This document shows positions 16,562 to 26,998 of a stretch of 32,324 bases of DNA, piece after piece; within the stretch, counting starts at the first letter, position 1, and each line of letters begins with the position of its first letter. Source of the stretch: an uncultured Mesorhizobium sp. GTDB lineage: Bacteria > Pseudomonadota > Alphaproteobacteria > Rhizobiales > Rhizobiaceae. Where the stretch lies: contig CALFXR010000159.1 of assembly GCA_937958475.1 (NCBI GenBank), forward strand, positions 1-32,324, given 5' to 3'. Made by a program: the position numbers and the translations under genes. The notes under the pieces were generated by a model. That model saw only the letters and a list, made by a program, of their open reading frames with translations, made no database searches and was not told the origin of the DNA.

Positions 16562-18144
16562 CCGACGCGACGGCGCGGTCGTGCCCTCAGCCCGAGCGCC
16601 AGTGTCGCAGCCAGGAAAAGCAGGAAAAAACCGGCGAGGCGCGGCGATACGGCGTGCTTGGCCGGCTCAGGAACGGGCACGGCGTAGTCGAGCGCCCCCC
16701 GGGCGTCGATGGCGAGCGCATCGAGGATGCGGCCGCGTTCGTCGATGACCGCCGAGATGCCGGTATTGGCGGCGCGCAGGACCGGCTTCGCCGCCTCGAC
16801 GGCGCGGATCTGCGCCTGCCGGAGATGCTGGTACGGGCCCGGCGTGTCGCCGAACCAGCCGTCATTCGTCACCGTGACGATGAAATCGGCTCCGCCGACG
16901 CCCTCGGCGACGAGATCGGGGAAGATCATCTCGTAGCAGACGAAGGCGGCGGCGGTCAGCCCACCGGGCGCGGGCAGCGCGCGGCGTCCGGCGCCGGGCG
17001 CGAAGCTCACCGGGATCGCCACGATACGGTCGATGCCGAGTTGCCCGAACAGGTCTTCGAAGGGGAGGTACTCGCCGCCGGGCACGAGGTGCACCTTGTC
17101 GACGGAGCCGGCGATCACGCCGGCCGAGTCGATCTGGACGACGGAGTTGTAGTAACGCGTCGGCTCGCCGCCGGAGCTTTCCTCGGCGCGAACGGCGCCG
17201 GCCATCAGCATCTGGCCGTCGGCGAGGAGTTCGGCGATGGCCGTCAGGCTGTCCGGCCGCTCGGCGAAGATGAACGGCACGGAGGTTTCGGGCCACAGGA
17301 TCAGGCCGGGCGGCGTCGCGCCTGCCTCCGCCGGCTGGCCGGACAGCGCGAGCAGCGTGCGGAAGATCTCGTCGCGCGCCTGGCGGTCGATCTTGCGCGC
17401 CTGGTCGATCGCCGGCTGAACGATGCGCACCGAAACCGTCGCGGCGGGGGCGCCGCGCGGCCGGGCGAGCGCGAGGTAGCCGTAACCGACATGGGCAGCC
17501 ACCAGCGCCGTCGCCACGATCAGGCCCGACCGGCGATGGCGCCGGCCGGCGAGGACGGCGGGCATGGCGAAGACGATGACGGCGAGCGTGTTCATGCCCG
17601 TCGTCCCGACGACCGAGACGCTCTGCATGAGGAGCGGGATCGGCATCGCCGCATAGCCCACCGGATTCCAGGGGAAGCCGGTGAAGACGAAGGTCCTCAG
17701 CCATTCGGCGAGGCCGAAGGCAGCCGCGAGGGCGAGGATGCGTCCCAGGCCGTCGCCCCAGGCGATGCGCGCCAGGCCGGCGGCGAACCCGTAGAACAGC
17801 GCGAGGATCGCCGGGAGCAGGACGACGGCGATCGGTATCGCCCATGCGTGGCTGCCGGCGTCGACGAGCATCGCCATGCCGACCCACCACAGCCCGACGA
17901 CGAAGTAGCCGAAGCCGAACCACCAGCCGACCAGGAAGGCCGGGACGAGGCTGCGCAGGCGGCCGCCCGGCCGATCGGGCACGGCGCCGTCGAGCAGCCA
18001 GACGAGCACGGGAAAGGAGACGAAACCGGCCGCGAAGAAATCGAACGGTGCCGCCGAGAGCACGAGGAACGCGCCGGCCAGGAACGCCACAAGCGCCCGC
18101 CGCCACCCCCACAGCAACATGATACTGCCGGAAAGCCGTTCCAT
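16558..18144 (-). CDS. lnt: Apolipoprotein N-acyltransferase
   Basis: Lnt adds the third acyl chain to the N-terminal cysteine of lipoproteins in the inner membrane. The 528-residue protein has an N-terminal block of hydrophobic segments (LVAFLAGAFLVLSAAPFDFF onward) up to about residue 220, then a periplasmic nitrilase-like domain with all three catalytic positions visible: Glu in LILWPETSVPF, Lys in VDKVHLVPGGEYLPFEDL and Cys403 in AAFVCYEMIFPDL. A last hydrophobic segment (LAGFFLLFLAATLALGL) and a basic tail close it. The start is uncertain: ATG 18144 (MERLSGSIMLLWGW) gives normal length, while ATG 18171 or TTG 18204 are also open, none with a clear ribosome binding site. It follows corC closely. 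Confidence 0.95.
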   Translation of the reverse strand: MERLSGSIMLLWGWRRALVAFLAGAFLVLSAAPFDFFAAGFVSFPVLVWLLDGAVPDRPGGRLRSLVPAFLVGWWFGFGYFVVGLWWVGMAMLVDAGSHAWAIPIAVVLLPAILALFYGFAAGLARIAWGDGLGRILALAAAFGLAEWLRTFVFTGFPWNPVGYAAMPIPLLMQSVSVVGTTGMNTLAVIVFAMPAVLAGRRHRRSGLIVATALVAAHVGYGYLALARPRGAPAATVSVRIVQPAIDQARKIDRQARDEIFRTLLALSGQPAEAGATPPGLILWPETSVPFIFAERPDSLTAIAELLADGQMLMAGAVRAEESSGGEPTRYYNSVVQIDSAGVIAGSVDKVHLVPGGEYLPFEDLFGQLGIDRIVAIPVSFAPGAGRRALPAPGGLTAAAFVCYEMIFPDLVAEGVGGADFIVTVTNDGWFGDTPGPYQHLRQAQIRAVEAAKPVLRAANTGISAVIDERGRILDALAIDARGALDYAVPVPEPAKHAVSPRLAGFFLLFLAATLALGLRARPRRRVG

Positions 18145-18216
18145 CCGGGCCCGCGCGAGAAGAATCACCATCGGTGGTGTATCAGTCCGCGCCGGACGTT
18201 CCAACGCCGGGCCCGA

Positions 18217-19275
18217 TCACTCCTTGGCGGCGGGCTGGACGACCCGGCGACGCCGCTCGGCCTTCTGGTCGTGCACGATGCGCACGCGCTTGACGCGGCG
18301 CGGATCGGCGTCGAGCACGTGGAACTCGAAGCCGGGAATGGCATGGACCACCTCGCCGCGCGTCGGCACGCGGCCAAGCGTGTTGAAGATCATGCCGCCG
18401 ATCGTGTCGACGGTCTCGCCGTGTTCGCCGGCCTTGAAGGCGTCGCCGATCACCGCCGCGACGTCGTCGATCTCGGCCTTGCCGTCGACGACGAAGATGC
18501 CGTCGCCCGTACGCGTGATCAGCGGCTCTTCCTCGTCATGCTCGTCCTCGATGTCGCCGACGACCATCTCGACGAGATCTTCCAGCGAGACAAGCCCGTC
18601 CGTGCCGCCATACTCGTCGATGACGAGCGCCATCTGCACCCGCCCCGCCTGCATGCGCGCCATGAGATCCGAGGCGAGCATGGACGGCGGCACGAAGAGC
18701 ACCGGGCGGATCAGATTGAGTTCGGCCAGCGTCTTCGACAGGTCGACGCCGGCAAGGTCGAGCGGGCGCGCCGGCGTCTCCACCTTCTTGGCGCCGCGGC
18801 CCTTCTTCACCCGCGCCTGGCGCGTGATGTGGACGACGATGTCCTTGATGTGGACCATGCCGCGCGGATCGTCGAGCGTGTCGGCGTAGACCGGCATGCG
18901 GGAATGACCCGATTCCTCGAAGGCATTCATGGCGTCGGCGAGATTCATGGAGATCTCGACGGCCTCGATGTCGGCGCGCGGGACCATCACGTCCTCGACG
19001 CGGACCTCGCGCAGGCGGAGGATGTTGTTGAGCATCGCCCGCTCGGCGGGCGAGAAGCCCGCCCCGGCGGAAGCGCTCTCGGCCAGCGCGTCGGCCAGGT
19101 CTTCGCGAAGACTGCTGCCGTTGCGGTGGCGAAAAAGGTTCCCGAGGCGTTCGAGCAGCGAGGGGCGTTCGGGCGCCTGCTGCTCGCTGCTACTCGGACC
19201 GTCCTCGTTCTGGGACGGGGCGGGAGTGTCGCTCCCCTGGTCGGGGATGGCGACGGAAGCGCGTATCTCGTTCAT
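18217..19275 (-). CDS. corC: CorC/HlyC-type CBS-domain protein (YbeX)
   Basis: A 352-residue cytoplasmic protein. After a low-complexity Ser/Gln/Pro N-terminus come a short helical part (RAMLNNILRLREVRVEDVMV), a pair of CBS domains (about residues 90-240; VPRADIEAVEISMNLADAM and ALVIDEYGGTDGLVSLEDLV are the recognisable parts) and a CorC_HlyC transporter-associated domain (TIGGMIFNTLGRVP). It lacks the CNNM membrane domain, so it matches the short CorC/YbeX form. The family has been linked to Mg2+/Co2+ resistance and, for YbeX, to ribosome metabolism. It stands in the conserved order phoH-ybeY-corC-lnt, 29 bases after ybeY. A corA gene is about 13 kb away. Confidence 0.93.
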   Translation of the reverse strand: MNEIRASVAIPDQGSDTPAPSQNEDGPSSSEQQAPERPSLLERLGNLFRHRNGSSLREDLADALAESASAGAGFSPAERAMLNNILRLREVRVEDVMVPRADIEAVEISMNLADAMNAFEESGHSRMPVYADTLDDPRGMVHIKDIVVHITRQARVKKGRGAKKVETPARPLDLAGVDLSKTLAELNLIRPVLFVPPSMLASDLMARMQAGRVQMALVIDEYGGTDGLVSLEDLVEMVVGDIEDEHDEEEPLITRTGDGIFVVDGKAEIDDVAAVIGDAFKAGEHGETVDTIGGMIFNTLGRVPTRGEVVHAIPGFEFHVLDADPRRVKRVRIVHDQKAERRRRVVQPAAKE

Positions 19276-19304
19276 CGTCGTCCGGCTGGATGCGGTCCTA
19301 CCTG

Positions 19305-19808
19305 TTACGCATAGGGATCGGGAATGGCAAGCCTCGCCAGCGCCCGGCGTTCCAATGCTTCCATGATCTCGGCCTCCGCTTCCGTCTCGTGGTCGTATCC
19401 GAGAAGGTGCAGCGTGCCGTGGATGATCAGATGCAGCAGATGGTGATCGAAGGGCTTTTCTTCCAGTTCCGCCTCGCGCGCCACCGTCCCGGCGGCGAGC
19501 ACGATGTCGCCGAGCATGGGCGGCAGGGCATCGCCGGGCTTCACCGGGAAGGCCGGGAACGACAGCACGTTGGTGGGCTTGTCCTTGCCGCGCCAGCCGG
19601 CGTTCAGCGTACGGATATGCGCGTCGTCGGTGAAGACGATGCTCAGTTCCGACGGCTTTGCGGCGGCGCCGGCCTCGGCGAGCACGGCGGCGACCGCCTC
19701 GCGCGCCAGCGCCGAGAGTGCTCTCTTCACCGGCCATTGGCCGGCCTCGACCATGATGTCGATCGACACCGAGGGCCTGCGACGCGCCCGCCCGTCAGCC
19801 GCGGTCAT
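19305..19808 (-). CDS. ybeY: Endoribonuclease YbeY (rRNA maturation factor)
   Basis: YbeY is a zinc-dependent RNase needed for 16S 3'-end maturation and ribosome quality control; the S. meliloti homologue is well studied. The 167-residue protein has the metal motif HGTLHLLGYDHE (three His of the H-x3-H-x5-H pattern), preceded by the conserved LNAGWRGKDKPTNVLSFP and GDIVLAAGTVAREA segments. Length is normal. It lies 13 bases downstream of phoH and 29 upstream of corC, consistent with one operon in which PhoH, YbeY and CorC act in related RNA processes. The ATG (MTAADGRARRRPS) is supported by position after phoH. Confidence 0.97.
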   Translation of the reverse strand: MTAADGRARRRPSVSIDIMVEAGQWPVKRALSALAREAVAAVLAEAGAAAKPSELSIVFTDDAHIRTLNAGWRGKDKPTNVLSFPAFPVKPGDALPPMLGDIVLAAGTVAREAELEEKPFDHHLLHLIIHGTLHLLGYDHETEAEAEIMEALERRALARLAIPDPYA

Positions 19809-19821
19809 CGGCCCGCCGCCC

Positions 19822-20858
19822 TCAGCCTTCCCGCATCCCCAGTCCGCGCGCCATCTTCGCCTCGCGATCGTAGGCGGCGACGATTTCGGCGACCAGGGGA
19901 TGGCGGACGATGTCCTTCTCGTTGAAGCGCACGGTGACGGCCCCGGGCACGTCGACGAGGATGCGCAGGGCCTCGACGAGGCCGGACTGGGTGTTCGGCG
20001 GCAGGTCGATCTGGGTGGGATCGCCGGTGACGATCATGCGCGCGTTCTCGCCCAATCGGGTGAGGAACATCTTCATCTGCATCGGCGTCGTGTTCTGCGC
20101 CTCGTCGAGGATGACGGCGGCATGCGCCAGCGTGCGGCCGCGCATGAAGGCGAGCGGCGCGATCTCGATGACGCCGGCCGTGATGGCGCGCTCGACCTTG
20201 TCGCCCGGCATCATGTCGTAGAGCGCGTCGTAGAGCGGGCGCAGGTAGGGATCGACCTTCTCCTTCATGTCGCCGGGCAGGAAGCCCAGGCGCTCGCCGG
20301 CTTCCACGGCCGGGCGAGACAGCACGATGCGCTCGACCATGCCGCGCTCGAGCAGCATGGCGGCGTGCGCCACCGCGAGATAGGTCTTGCCGGTGCCGGC
20401 GGGGCCGATGCCGAAGACGAGTTCGGCACGCTCCAGCGCGCGCATGTAGGCGTCCTGGTTGAGCGAGCGCGCGTGGATGGTCTTCTTGCGCGTCGAGATC
20501 TGCGCCGCCGCCATCTTGCCCTTGCGCTCCAGCGTCGGCAGGGTCAGCTGGTCGTCGGCCGCCACCGCCATGCGCACGGCGCCGTCGACGTCGGACTGGG
20601 CGAGGTGGGCGCCCTGCTGGAGGATTCCGTAGAGCTGGTCGAGCGCGCGGCGTGCCTGCTCGGCGGCCGTCGGGCTGCCCTTGATGGTCAGCTGGTTGCC
20701 GCGCGAACGGATGTCGACGCCGAGCTTCTGCTCGAGCCGCGCCAGGTTCTCGTCGAACTGGCCGTAGAGCGCGCTGGCCAGCTTGTTGTTGTCGAAGGTG
20801 AGGACGATGTGCGCCATGTCCGATGCCCCGGAGGACAGGTTCTTAAGCTCGATGGCGC

Positions 20859-20862
<4 letters not shown>
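19822..20862 (-). CDS. phoH: PhoH-family ATPase (YbeZ)
   Basis: A P-loop ATPase of the PhoH/YbeZ type, thought to work with YbeY in RNA metabolism. The 346-residue protein has a small N-terminal KH-like region (about residues 17-100; FDNNKLASALYGQFDENLAR, LGVDIRSRGNQLTIKG) and then the ATPase core with Walker A GPAGTGKTYLA and Walker B AAVILDEAQNTT, followed by RMIVTGDPTQIDLP. The start is TTG at 20862, overlapping the miaB stop (TTGA); AGAGGA lies seven bases before it. A later ATG (20817, MAHIVLTF) lacks a ribosome binding site, so TTG is preferred and indicates coupling to miaB. Confidence 0.94.
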
Positions 20863-22307
<1,445 letters not shown>

Positions 22308-22367
22308 AAACCATTTGCGACGCAGAATGAACCGTCCTGTTTTCGGGGGTCGTCTTTCGAGGCAGCC

Positions 22368-23156
22368 TCAGTCGCCGCGTAGCGCCTCGGCCATCATCCT
22401 GCGCACGCGCCGCTCGATCTCGGCGGCGACCTCCTTGCGGCGGCTCTTCGCCGTGAACGGCACCGGCTCGCCGAACTGGACGACGACGTCGACGGCGCCT
22501 TCGCGCAGCAGCTGCACGACATGCGGGACCAGGTCCTGGTCGCCGATCCAGGCCGCGATGCCGCGATGCTGGCGGCCCATCGGCAGGCCGTGGACGCGCG
22601 TGTAGGTGATGGCGACCGGCTGGATGTGGATCGTGTCGGCGCCGCCCTCGGCGAGCGCGATGTCGGCGGCGCCGAACAGCGAGCTCTTGAAGGGCAGCAG
22701 GAAGTTGCCGTCGGCCGTGGTGCCCTCGGCGAACAGCACCATCGCCTCGTGTCCGGCCAGCCGCTTGCCGATCTCGGACGCCTGCTCGCCCGATTTCCTG
22801 CGCCGCTCGCGCTCGACGAAGATCGTCTTCTGCGCCTTGGCCATCTGGCCGAAGATCGGCCAGCGTCCGAGTTCCGATTTGGCGATGAAGGTGACTTTGC
22901 CGAGCGAGCCGAGCACCATGATGTCGGTCCACGAGATGTGGTTCGACGCCACCATCAGCGGCCGGTCGCCGGCCAGTTCGCCGCGGACATGGACCTTGAA
23001 GCCGAGGATGCGCGTGACGGCGCGGTGCCAGTGCGGCGGCAGGCGCTGCCAGTCGACCCAGCCTGTGCGGATGGCGAAATACTGGTAGGCGACGACCGGG
23101 ATCGTGATGGCCACGATGCCGGCGAGCGCGAGCCCGGTCCTCAGCCGTCCGATCAT
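22368..23156 (-). CDS. Lysophospholipid acyltransferase family protein (PlsC/OlsA type)
   Basis: A 262-residue membrane-associated acyltransferase. An N-terminal hydrophobic segment (LALAGIVAITIPVVAYQYF) is followed by the H-x4-D motif in ASNHISWTDIMVLG, the acceptor-binding FIAKSELGRWPIFG, the FAEGTTADGNFLLPFK motif and the QPVAITYTRVHG block. These define the PlsC superfamily, which acylates lysophosphatidic acid or related lipids. In S. meliloti, as I recall, the gene in this neighbourhood encodes OlsA, which acylates lyso-ornithine lipid; the sequence alone does not separate the two, and no olsB is in view. It lies 33 bases after rimI and 60 before miaB. Family certain, substrate open. 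Confidence 0.92.
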   Translation of the reverse strand: MIGRLRTGLALAGIVAITIPVVAYQYFAIRTGWVDWQRLPPHWHRAVTRILGFKVHVRGELAGDRPLMVASNHISWTDIMVLGSLGKVTFIAKSELGRWPIFGQMAKAQKTIFVERERRRKSGEQASEIGKRLAGHEAMVLFAEGTTADGNFLLPFKSSLFGAADIALAEGGADTIHIQPVAITYTRVHGLPMGRQHRGIAAWIGDQDLVPHVVQLLREGAVDVVVQFGEPVPFTAKSRRKEVAAEIERRVRRMMAEALRGD

Positions 23157-23189
23157 TGCGCGGAAGCGTCCTTTTCCCCGGGCAGGCTG

Positions 23190-23696
23190 CTAGCGGAGAT
23201 CGCGGCGCATGACAAGCGCGGCCGACTTGCCCTCGCCGGCGGCGGCGCCGGGCCGGTCGTAGTAGGCCGGGCGGCGGCCGACCTCGCGGAAACCGAGCCG
23301 GCGGTAGAGGCCGAGCGCGGGCTGGTTGGTCTCGTCGACCTCGAGGAACAGCGCCTCGGCGCGCTGCCCGTAGAGCTCGCGCAGTGCCGCGTCCATCAGC
23401 TGCCAGCCGAGGCCGTGGCGGCGGTGGGCGCGGGCGACGGCGATGGTCAGGATCTCGCCCTCGTCGGCGGCGGACCGCGCGAGCACGAAGCCGACCGGCC
23501 CGGCACGGGCATGGCCGGTCTCCAGCGCGACGAAGCCGAACACGGGGTCCTGGGCGATGAGCGCCAGGAACTCGCCGTCCGTCCACGGCCGCGCGAAATC
23601 CTCGCGATGCAGGCTGGCGAGCACCGGAGCATGCTCTTCCGTCATCGGGGCGATGGTGTAATCCCTCGCCTTCTCGGGGAAGAACGGCAGGCGCAT
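23190..23696 (-). CDS. rimI: GNAT N-acetyltransferase, RimI-like
   Basis: A 168-residue GNAT-fold acetyltransferase. It shows the acetyl-CoA pyrophosphate-binding motif ARAHRRHGLGWQLM, the preceding beta strand GEILTIAVA, and the downstream LEVDETNQPALGLYRRLGF typical of RimI, which acetylates the N-terminus of ribosomal protein S18 and possibly other proteins. Its ATG shares one base with the tsaB stop (TGATG), the usual tsaB-rimI pairing that strongly supports the assignment. In the same family, activity on other targets is possible. Tail is short and basic (ALVMRRDLR). Confidence 0.92.
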   Translation of the reverse strand: MRLPFFPEKARDYTIAPMTEEHAPVLASLHREDFARPWTDGEFLALIAQDPVFGFVALETGHARAGPVGFVLARSAADEGEILTIAVARAHRRHGLGWQLMDAALRELYGQRAEALFLEVDETNQPALGLYRRLGFREVGRRPAYYDRPGAAAGEGKSAALVMRRDLR

Positions 23697-24379
23697 CAGG
23701 ACGCCGTCCTCGGCAGGATGAAGCCGGCCTGCGGCTTGGCGTCGGGCTCGCGCAGGTAGAGCGGCACCGGCGGCCGCGGATCCGGCCCGCGCGCGGCGGC
23801 GATGCGCGCATAGGTGGCGATGTCGGCGGTGGCGGCCTCGGGCCCGACCACGGGCGACAGCGGGAAAAGTCCGTCGGCGATCTTGCGCGCGGCCGAGCCG
23901 GCGAGCACCGGCAGGTCCCGGCGGGCAATCTCGAGCGCGGTCGCGAGCGTGGTCACCGCCGGACCATAGACGGGTTTTGCCAACTCATCGTAAAGGGCGA
24001 CGTAGAATTCGTCGCGGCCGGCATCGATGGCCGCGAGTACCTTGCGGCCGGGACGCGCTACTGCCGCCTCGGCGGCCATCGCGTCGAGCGTGGAGACCCC
24101 GACGGCGGGGATCTTCAGCGCCAGCGCCAGGCCGCGCGACGTTGCGACGCCGACGCGCACGCCGGTGAACGAGCCCGGCCCGGTCGCCACGGCGAGCATG
24201 CCGAGGTCGCCGTAGCCGCAGCCGGCGGCGGCGAGCGCCTCGGCGATCGTTGTCATCAGGTATTCGGCGTGGCCCTTGCCGAGGTCGGCCACCGACCGAC
24301 CGCGCTCGACGCCGGCCTCCGTATCCCAGACGCAGGCCGCGCAGAGGTTCGCCGCGGTGTCGATGGCCAGCAGGTTCAT
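23696..24379 (-). CDS. tsaB: tRNA t6A biosynthesis protein TsaB
   Basis: TsaB is the non-catalytic partner of TsaD in making threonylcarbamoyladenosine at position 37 of ANN-decoding tRNAs. The 227-residue protein has the actin-like ATPase fold opening MNLLAIDTAANLCAACVW, the conserved GKGHAEYLMTTIAEAL, and ATGPGSFTGVRVGVATSRGL, which is diagnostic of the family. Length is normal. It starts the minus-strand series tsaB-rimI-acyltransferase-miaB-phoH-ybeY-corC-lnt and shares a base with rimI. No tsaD or tsaE is in view. Its upstream region is partly filled by a palindromic repeat. Confidence 0.94.
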   Translation of the reverse strand: MNLLAIDTAANLCAACVWDTEAGVERGRSVADLGKGHAEYLMTTIAEALAAAGCGYGDLGMLAVATGPGSFTGVRVGVATSRGLALALKIPAVGVSTLDAMAAEAAVARPGRKVLAAIDAGRDEFYVALYDELAKPVYGPAVTTLATALEIARRDLPVLAGSAARKIADGLFPLSPVVGPEAATADIATYARIAAARGPDPRPPVPLYLREPDAKPQAGFILPRTAS

Positions 24380-24390
24380 GGGCGGCGCCT

Positions 24391-24543
24391 TCCCTCCCCC
24401 TCGAGGGGAGGGTGGCCGGACGAAGTCCGGTCGGGTGGGGTCGGCGGGGATGTGCGCGACCTGTGCTGGCGAGCGTGCGGCGCGGGCGGAAAGGGGCCCA
24501 CCCGGCTCGCCTCGCGAGCCACCCTCCCCTCGAGGAGGAGGGA
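24391..24543. repeat. Long inverted-repeat intergenic element (rhizobial RIME/REP-like)
   Basis: Arms 24391-24416 and 24518-24543 (26 bases each) are inverted copies with a single mismatch, built around CCCCTCGAGGGGAGGGTGGC. Inside, 24416-24421 pairs with 24425-24430 and 24504-24509 with 24515-24520, making two extra hairpins, so the whole can fold into a branched structure. The strings resemble mosaic palindromic elements known from rhizobial intergenic DNA. It sits between glcB and tsaB, where it may also affect RNA ends. Confidence 0.75.
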
Positions 24544-24557
24544 TCGCGCCGCGTCCG

Positions 24558-26726
24558 TCATCCCCTCGCCTTCAGCTCCAGCCGCCGGGCGTGCAGAACC
24601 GGCTCGGTGTAGCCGTTGGGCTGCTCGCGGCCCTTGAAGACGAGGTCGCAGGCGGCCTGGAAGGCGATGGAAGCGTCGAAGTCGGGCGCCATCGGCCGGT
24701 AGAGCGGGTCGCCCTCGTTCTGCCGGTCGACCACCGCCGCCATGCGCTTCATCGTTTCCGTCACCTGCGCCGCCGTGCACACGCCGTGGTGCAGCCAGTT
24801 GGCGATGTGCTGGGAGGAGATGCGCAGCGTGGCGCGGTCCTCCATCAGGCCGATGTCGTTGATGTCGGGCACCTTCGAGCAGCCGACGCCCTGGTCGACC
24901 CAACGCACGACATAGCCGAGGATGCCTTGCGCGTTGTTGTCGAGCTCCTTCTGGATCTCTTCCGGCGTCCAGTTGGGGCGCACCGCGACGGGCACCGACA
25001 GGATGTCGTCGAGCTTCGCCCGCTTCCTGCTCTTCAGCCCGGCCTGCACGGCCTTCACGTCGACCTTGTGGTAGTGCGTCGCGTGCAGCGTGGCGGCCGT
25101 CGGCGAGGGCACCCAGGCGGTGTTGGCGCCCGCCTTCGGATGGCCGATCTTCTGCTCCAGCATCGCCGCCATCAGGTCGGGCATGGCCCACATACCCTTG
25201 CCGATCTGCGCATGGCCGGAAAGCCCGCATTCCAGGCCGATGTCGACGTTCCACGCCTCGTAGGCGGAAATCCAGGCGGCCTGCTTCATGTCGCCCTTGC
25301 GGATCATCGGCCCGGCTTCCATCGAGGTGTGGATCTCGTCGCCGGTGCGGTCGAGGAAGCCGGTGTTGATGAACACCACGCGCTCCCTCGCCGCGCGGAT
25401 GCACTCCTTCAGGTTGATCGTGGTGCGCCGCTCCTCGTCCATGATGCCCATCTTGATCGTGTTCGGCTTCATGCCGAGCACGGCCTCGACGCGGCCGAAG
25501 ATTTCCACGGCGAAGGCGACCTCGTCGGGCCCGTGCATCTTCGGCTTGACGACATACATGGAGCCGGCGCGGCTGTTCATGCGCCGGCCGCCCTCGCCGA
25601 CGTCGTGCAGCGCGACCAGGCCGGTCATCATGGCGTCCATGATGCCTTCCGGCACTTCCGCGCCGTCGGCGAGCAGGATCGCCGGGTTGGTCATCAGGTG
25701 GCCGACGTTCCTGACCAGCATCAGCGAGCGGCCGGGCAGCGACAATGCGCCGCCGTCGGCCGCCGTATAGGTGCGGTCGGCATTGAGCACGCGGGTGAAC
25801 GTCCTGCCGCCCTTCTCGACCTGTTCGGAAAGGTCGCCCTTCATCAGGCCGAGCCAGTTGCGGTAGACGACGACCTTGTCCTCGGCGTCGACGGCGGCGA
25901 CCGAATCCTCGCAGTCCATGATCGTGGTCAGTGCCGATTCCAGCCAGACGTCGGAGATGTTGGCCGGGTCGTCGCGGCCGATCGCCGACGTCGAGTCGAC
26001 GACGATCTCGACATGCAGCCCGTTGCGGACCAGCAGAATGTGCGAGGGCGCCGGCCCGTCGCCGCGGAAGCCGGCGAGCTGCGCCCCGTCGACCAGCCCG
26101 GTCATGCGCCCGTCGACGAGCGTCACCGCGAGCCGGCCCATGGCGACGTCGAAGCCTTTCGCCTCGGCCCACGAGGCGCCGTCGAGCGGCGCGCTGGCGT
26201 CGAGGAAGGCCCGCGCCCAGGCGATCACCTTTGCCCCGCGCTTCGGGTTGTAGCCCCTGCCCTTCTCGGCGCCGTCGGCCTCGGAAATCGCGTCGGTGCC
26301 GTAGAGCGCGTCGTAGAGCGAGCCCCAGCGGGCGTTGGCGGCATTCAGCGCATAGCGCGCGTTCATCACCGGCACGACGAGCTGCGGGCCGGCGACCTGC
26401 GCGATCTCCGCATCGACGTTCTCCGTCGTCACCGCGAATGCCGGACCTTCCGGCAGCAGATAGCCGATCTCGCGCAGGAAGTCCTGGTAGGCGCCCATGT
26501 CGGACGGCGCGCCGTTCTCCCGGTACCAGGCATCGATGGTCGCCTGCAGCGCGTCGCGCCTGGCCAGCAGCGCCCGGTTCTTCGGCGCGAGGTCGGCGAG
26601 GATTTTCGCGAACCCGTCCCAGAGGGCGTCCGCGGCGACGCCCGTCCCCGGCAGGGCCTCGGCCTCGACGAAGTCGCGCAACTCCCGCGCCACCTTCAGC
26701 CCGGCGATCTCGACGCGATCAGTCAT
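24558..26726 (-). CDS. glcB: Malate synthase G
   Basis: Malate synthase G condenses glyoxylate and acetyl-CoA to malate in the glyoxylate bypass or glycolate use. The 722-residue length and the split architecture are those of the monomeric G form. Recognised segments include TTIMDCEDSVAAVDAEDKV, the Mg2+/active-site block IKMGIMDEERRTTINLKECI, FINTGFLDRTGDEIHTSMEA, GKGMWAMPDLMAAMLEQKIG and the late SQHIANWLHHGV helix. The ATG (MTDRVEIAGLKVAREL) has GGGAG eight bases upstream; earlier codons in the frame are not malate synthase-like. It stands alone: a 272-base gap with promoter space precedes it and a palindromic repeat follows. No isocitrate lyase gene is in the window. Confidence 0.97.
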   Translation of the reverse strand: MTDRVEIAGLKVARELRDFVEAEALPGTGVAADALWDGFAKILADLAPKNRALLARRDALQATIDAWYRENGAPSDMGAYQDFLREIGYLLPEGPAFAVTTENVDAEIAQVAGPQLVVPVMNARYALNAANARWGSLYDALYGTDAISEADGAEKGRGYNPKRGAKVIAWARAFLDASAPLDGASWAEAKGFDVAMGRLAVTLVDGRMTGLVDGAQLAGFRGDGPAPSHILLVRNGLHVEIVVDSTSAIGRDDPANISDVWLESALTTIMDCEDSVAAVDAEDKVVVYRNWLGLMKGDLSEQVEKGGRTFTRVLNADRTYTAADGGALSLPGRSLMLVRNVGHLMTNPAILLADGAEVPEGIMDAMMTGLVALHDVGEGGRRMNSRAGSMYVVKPKMHGPDEVAFAVEIFGRVEAVLGMKPNTIKMGIMDEERRTTINLKECIRAARERVVFINTGFLDRTGDEIHTSMEAGPMIRKGDMKQAAWISAYEAWNVDIGLECGLSGHAQIGKGMWAMPDLMAAMLEQKIGHPKAGANTAWVPSPTAATLHATHYHKVDVKAVQAGLKSRKRAKLDDILSVPVAVRPNWTPEEIQKELDNNAQGILGYVVRWVDQGVGCSKVPDINDIGLMEDRATLRISSQHIANWLHHGVCTAAQVTETMKRMAAVVDRQNEGDPLYRPMAPDFDASIAFQAACDLVFKGREQPNGYTEPVLHARRLELKARG

Positions 26727-26958
26727 CCGTTTGCTCCCATCCTGTTGGCCAGGCCCGCCCTCATCGGACCAGCCCCGTTCGCCGGGCCTTCTGGCCCAAA
26801 TCCCGCGCCTGCGCCGCGCGTATTTCGTCGCGCATGCGTTCAGCACAGGCAGGCCGGGGCGTCAATTGGAAAGGAGAAGGGGGTGGGTGGAGCGACGGCT
26901 GATGGGTTGGCTGCACCGCGTCGGGAAATAAATCGCACAGACTCGCGGCGACAGACCA

Positions 26959-26964
26959 TATACT
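26959..26964 (+). promoter_or_regulatory. Possible -10 element for the small lysine-rich gene
   Basis: TATACT, five of six matches to the consensus, stands 35 bases before the ATG at 26999. No matching -35 was found at the right distance. The DNA from 26727 to 26958 otherwise holds the glcB upstream region and no convincing gene. Confidence 0.25.
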
Positions 26965-26998
26965 GGGTAGAGGACGACACAGCACCACTGGAGGACGG

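Noticed and set aside
15919..19314. 1131-codon plus-strand open frame
   Set aside because: It runs antisense through the XRE regulator, lnt and corC, which are all well supported. Its composition (long runs of Arg, Asp, Gly, His) is the usual antisense shadow of high-GC genes.
26761..26835. 24-codon minus-strand frame MRDEIRAAQARDLGQ... before glcB
   Set aside because: No ribosome binding site seen and too short to support; it may be a chance frame in the glcB leader.
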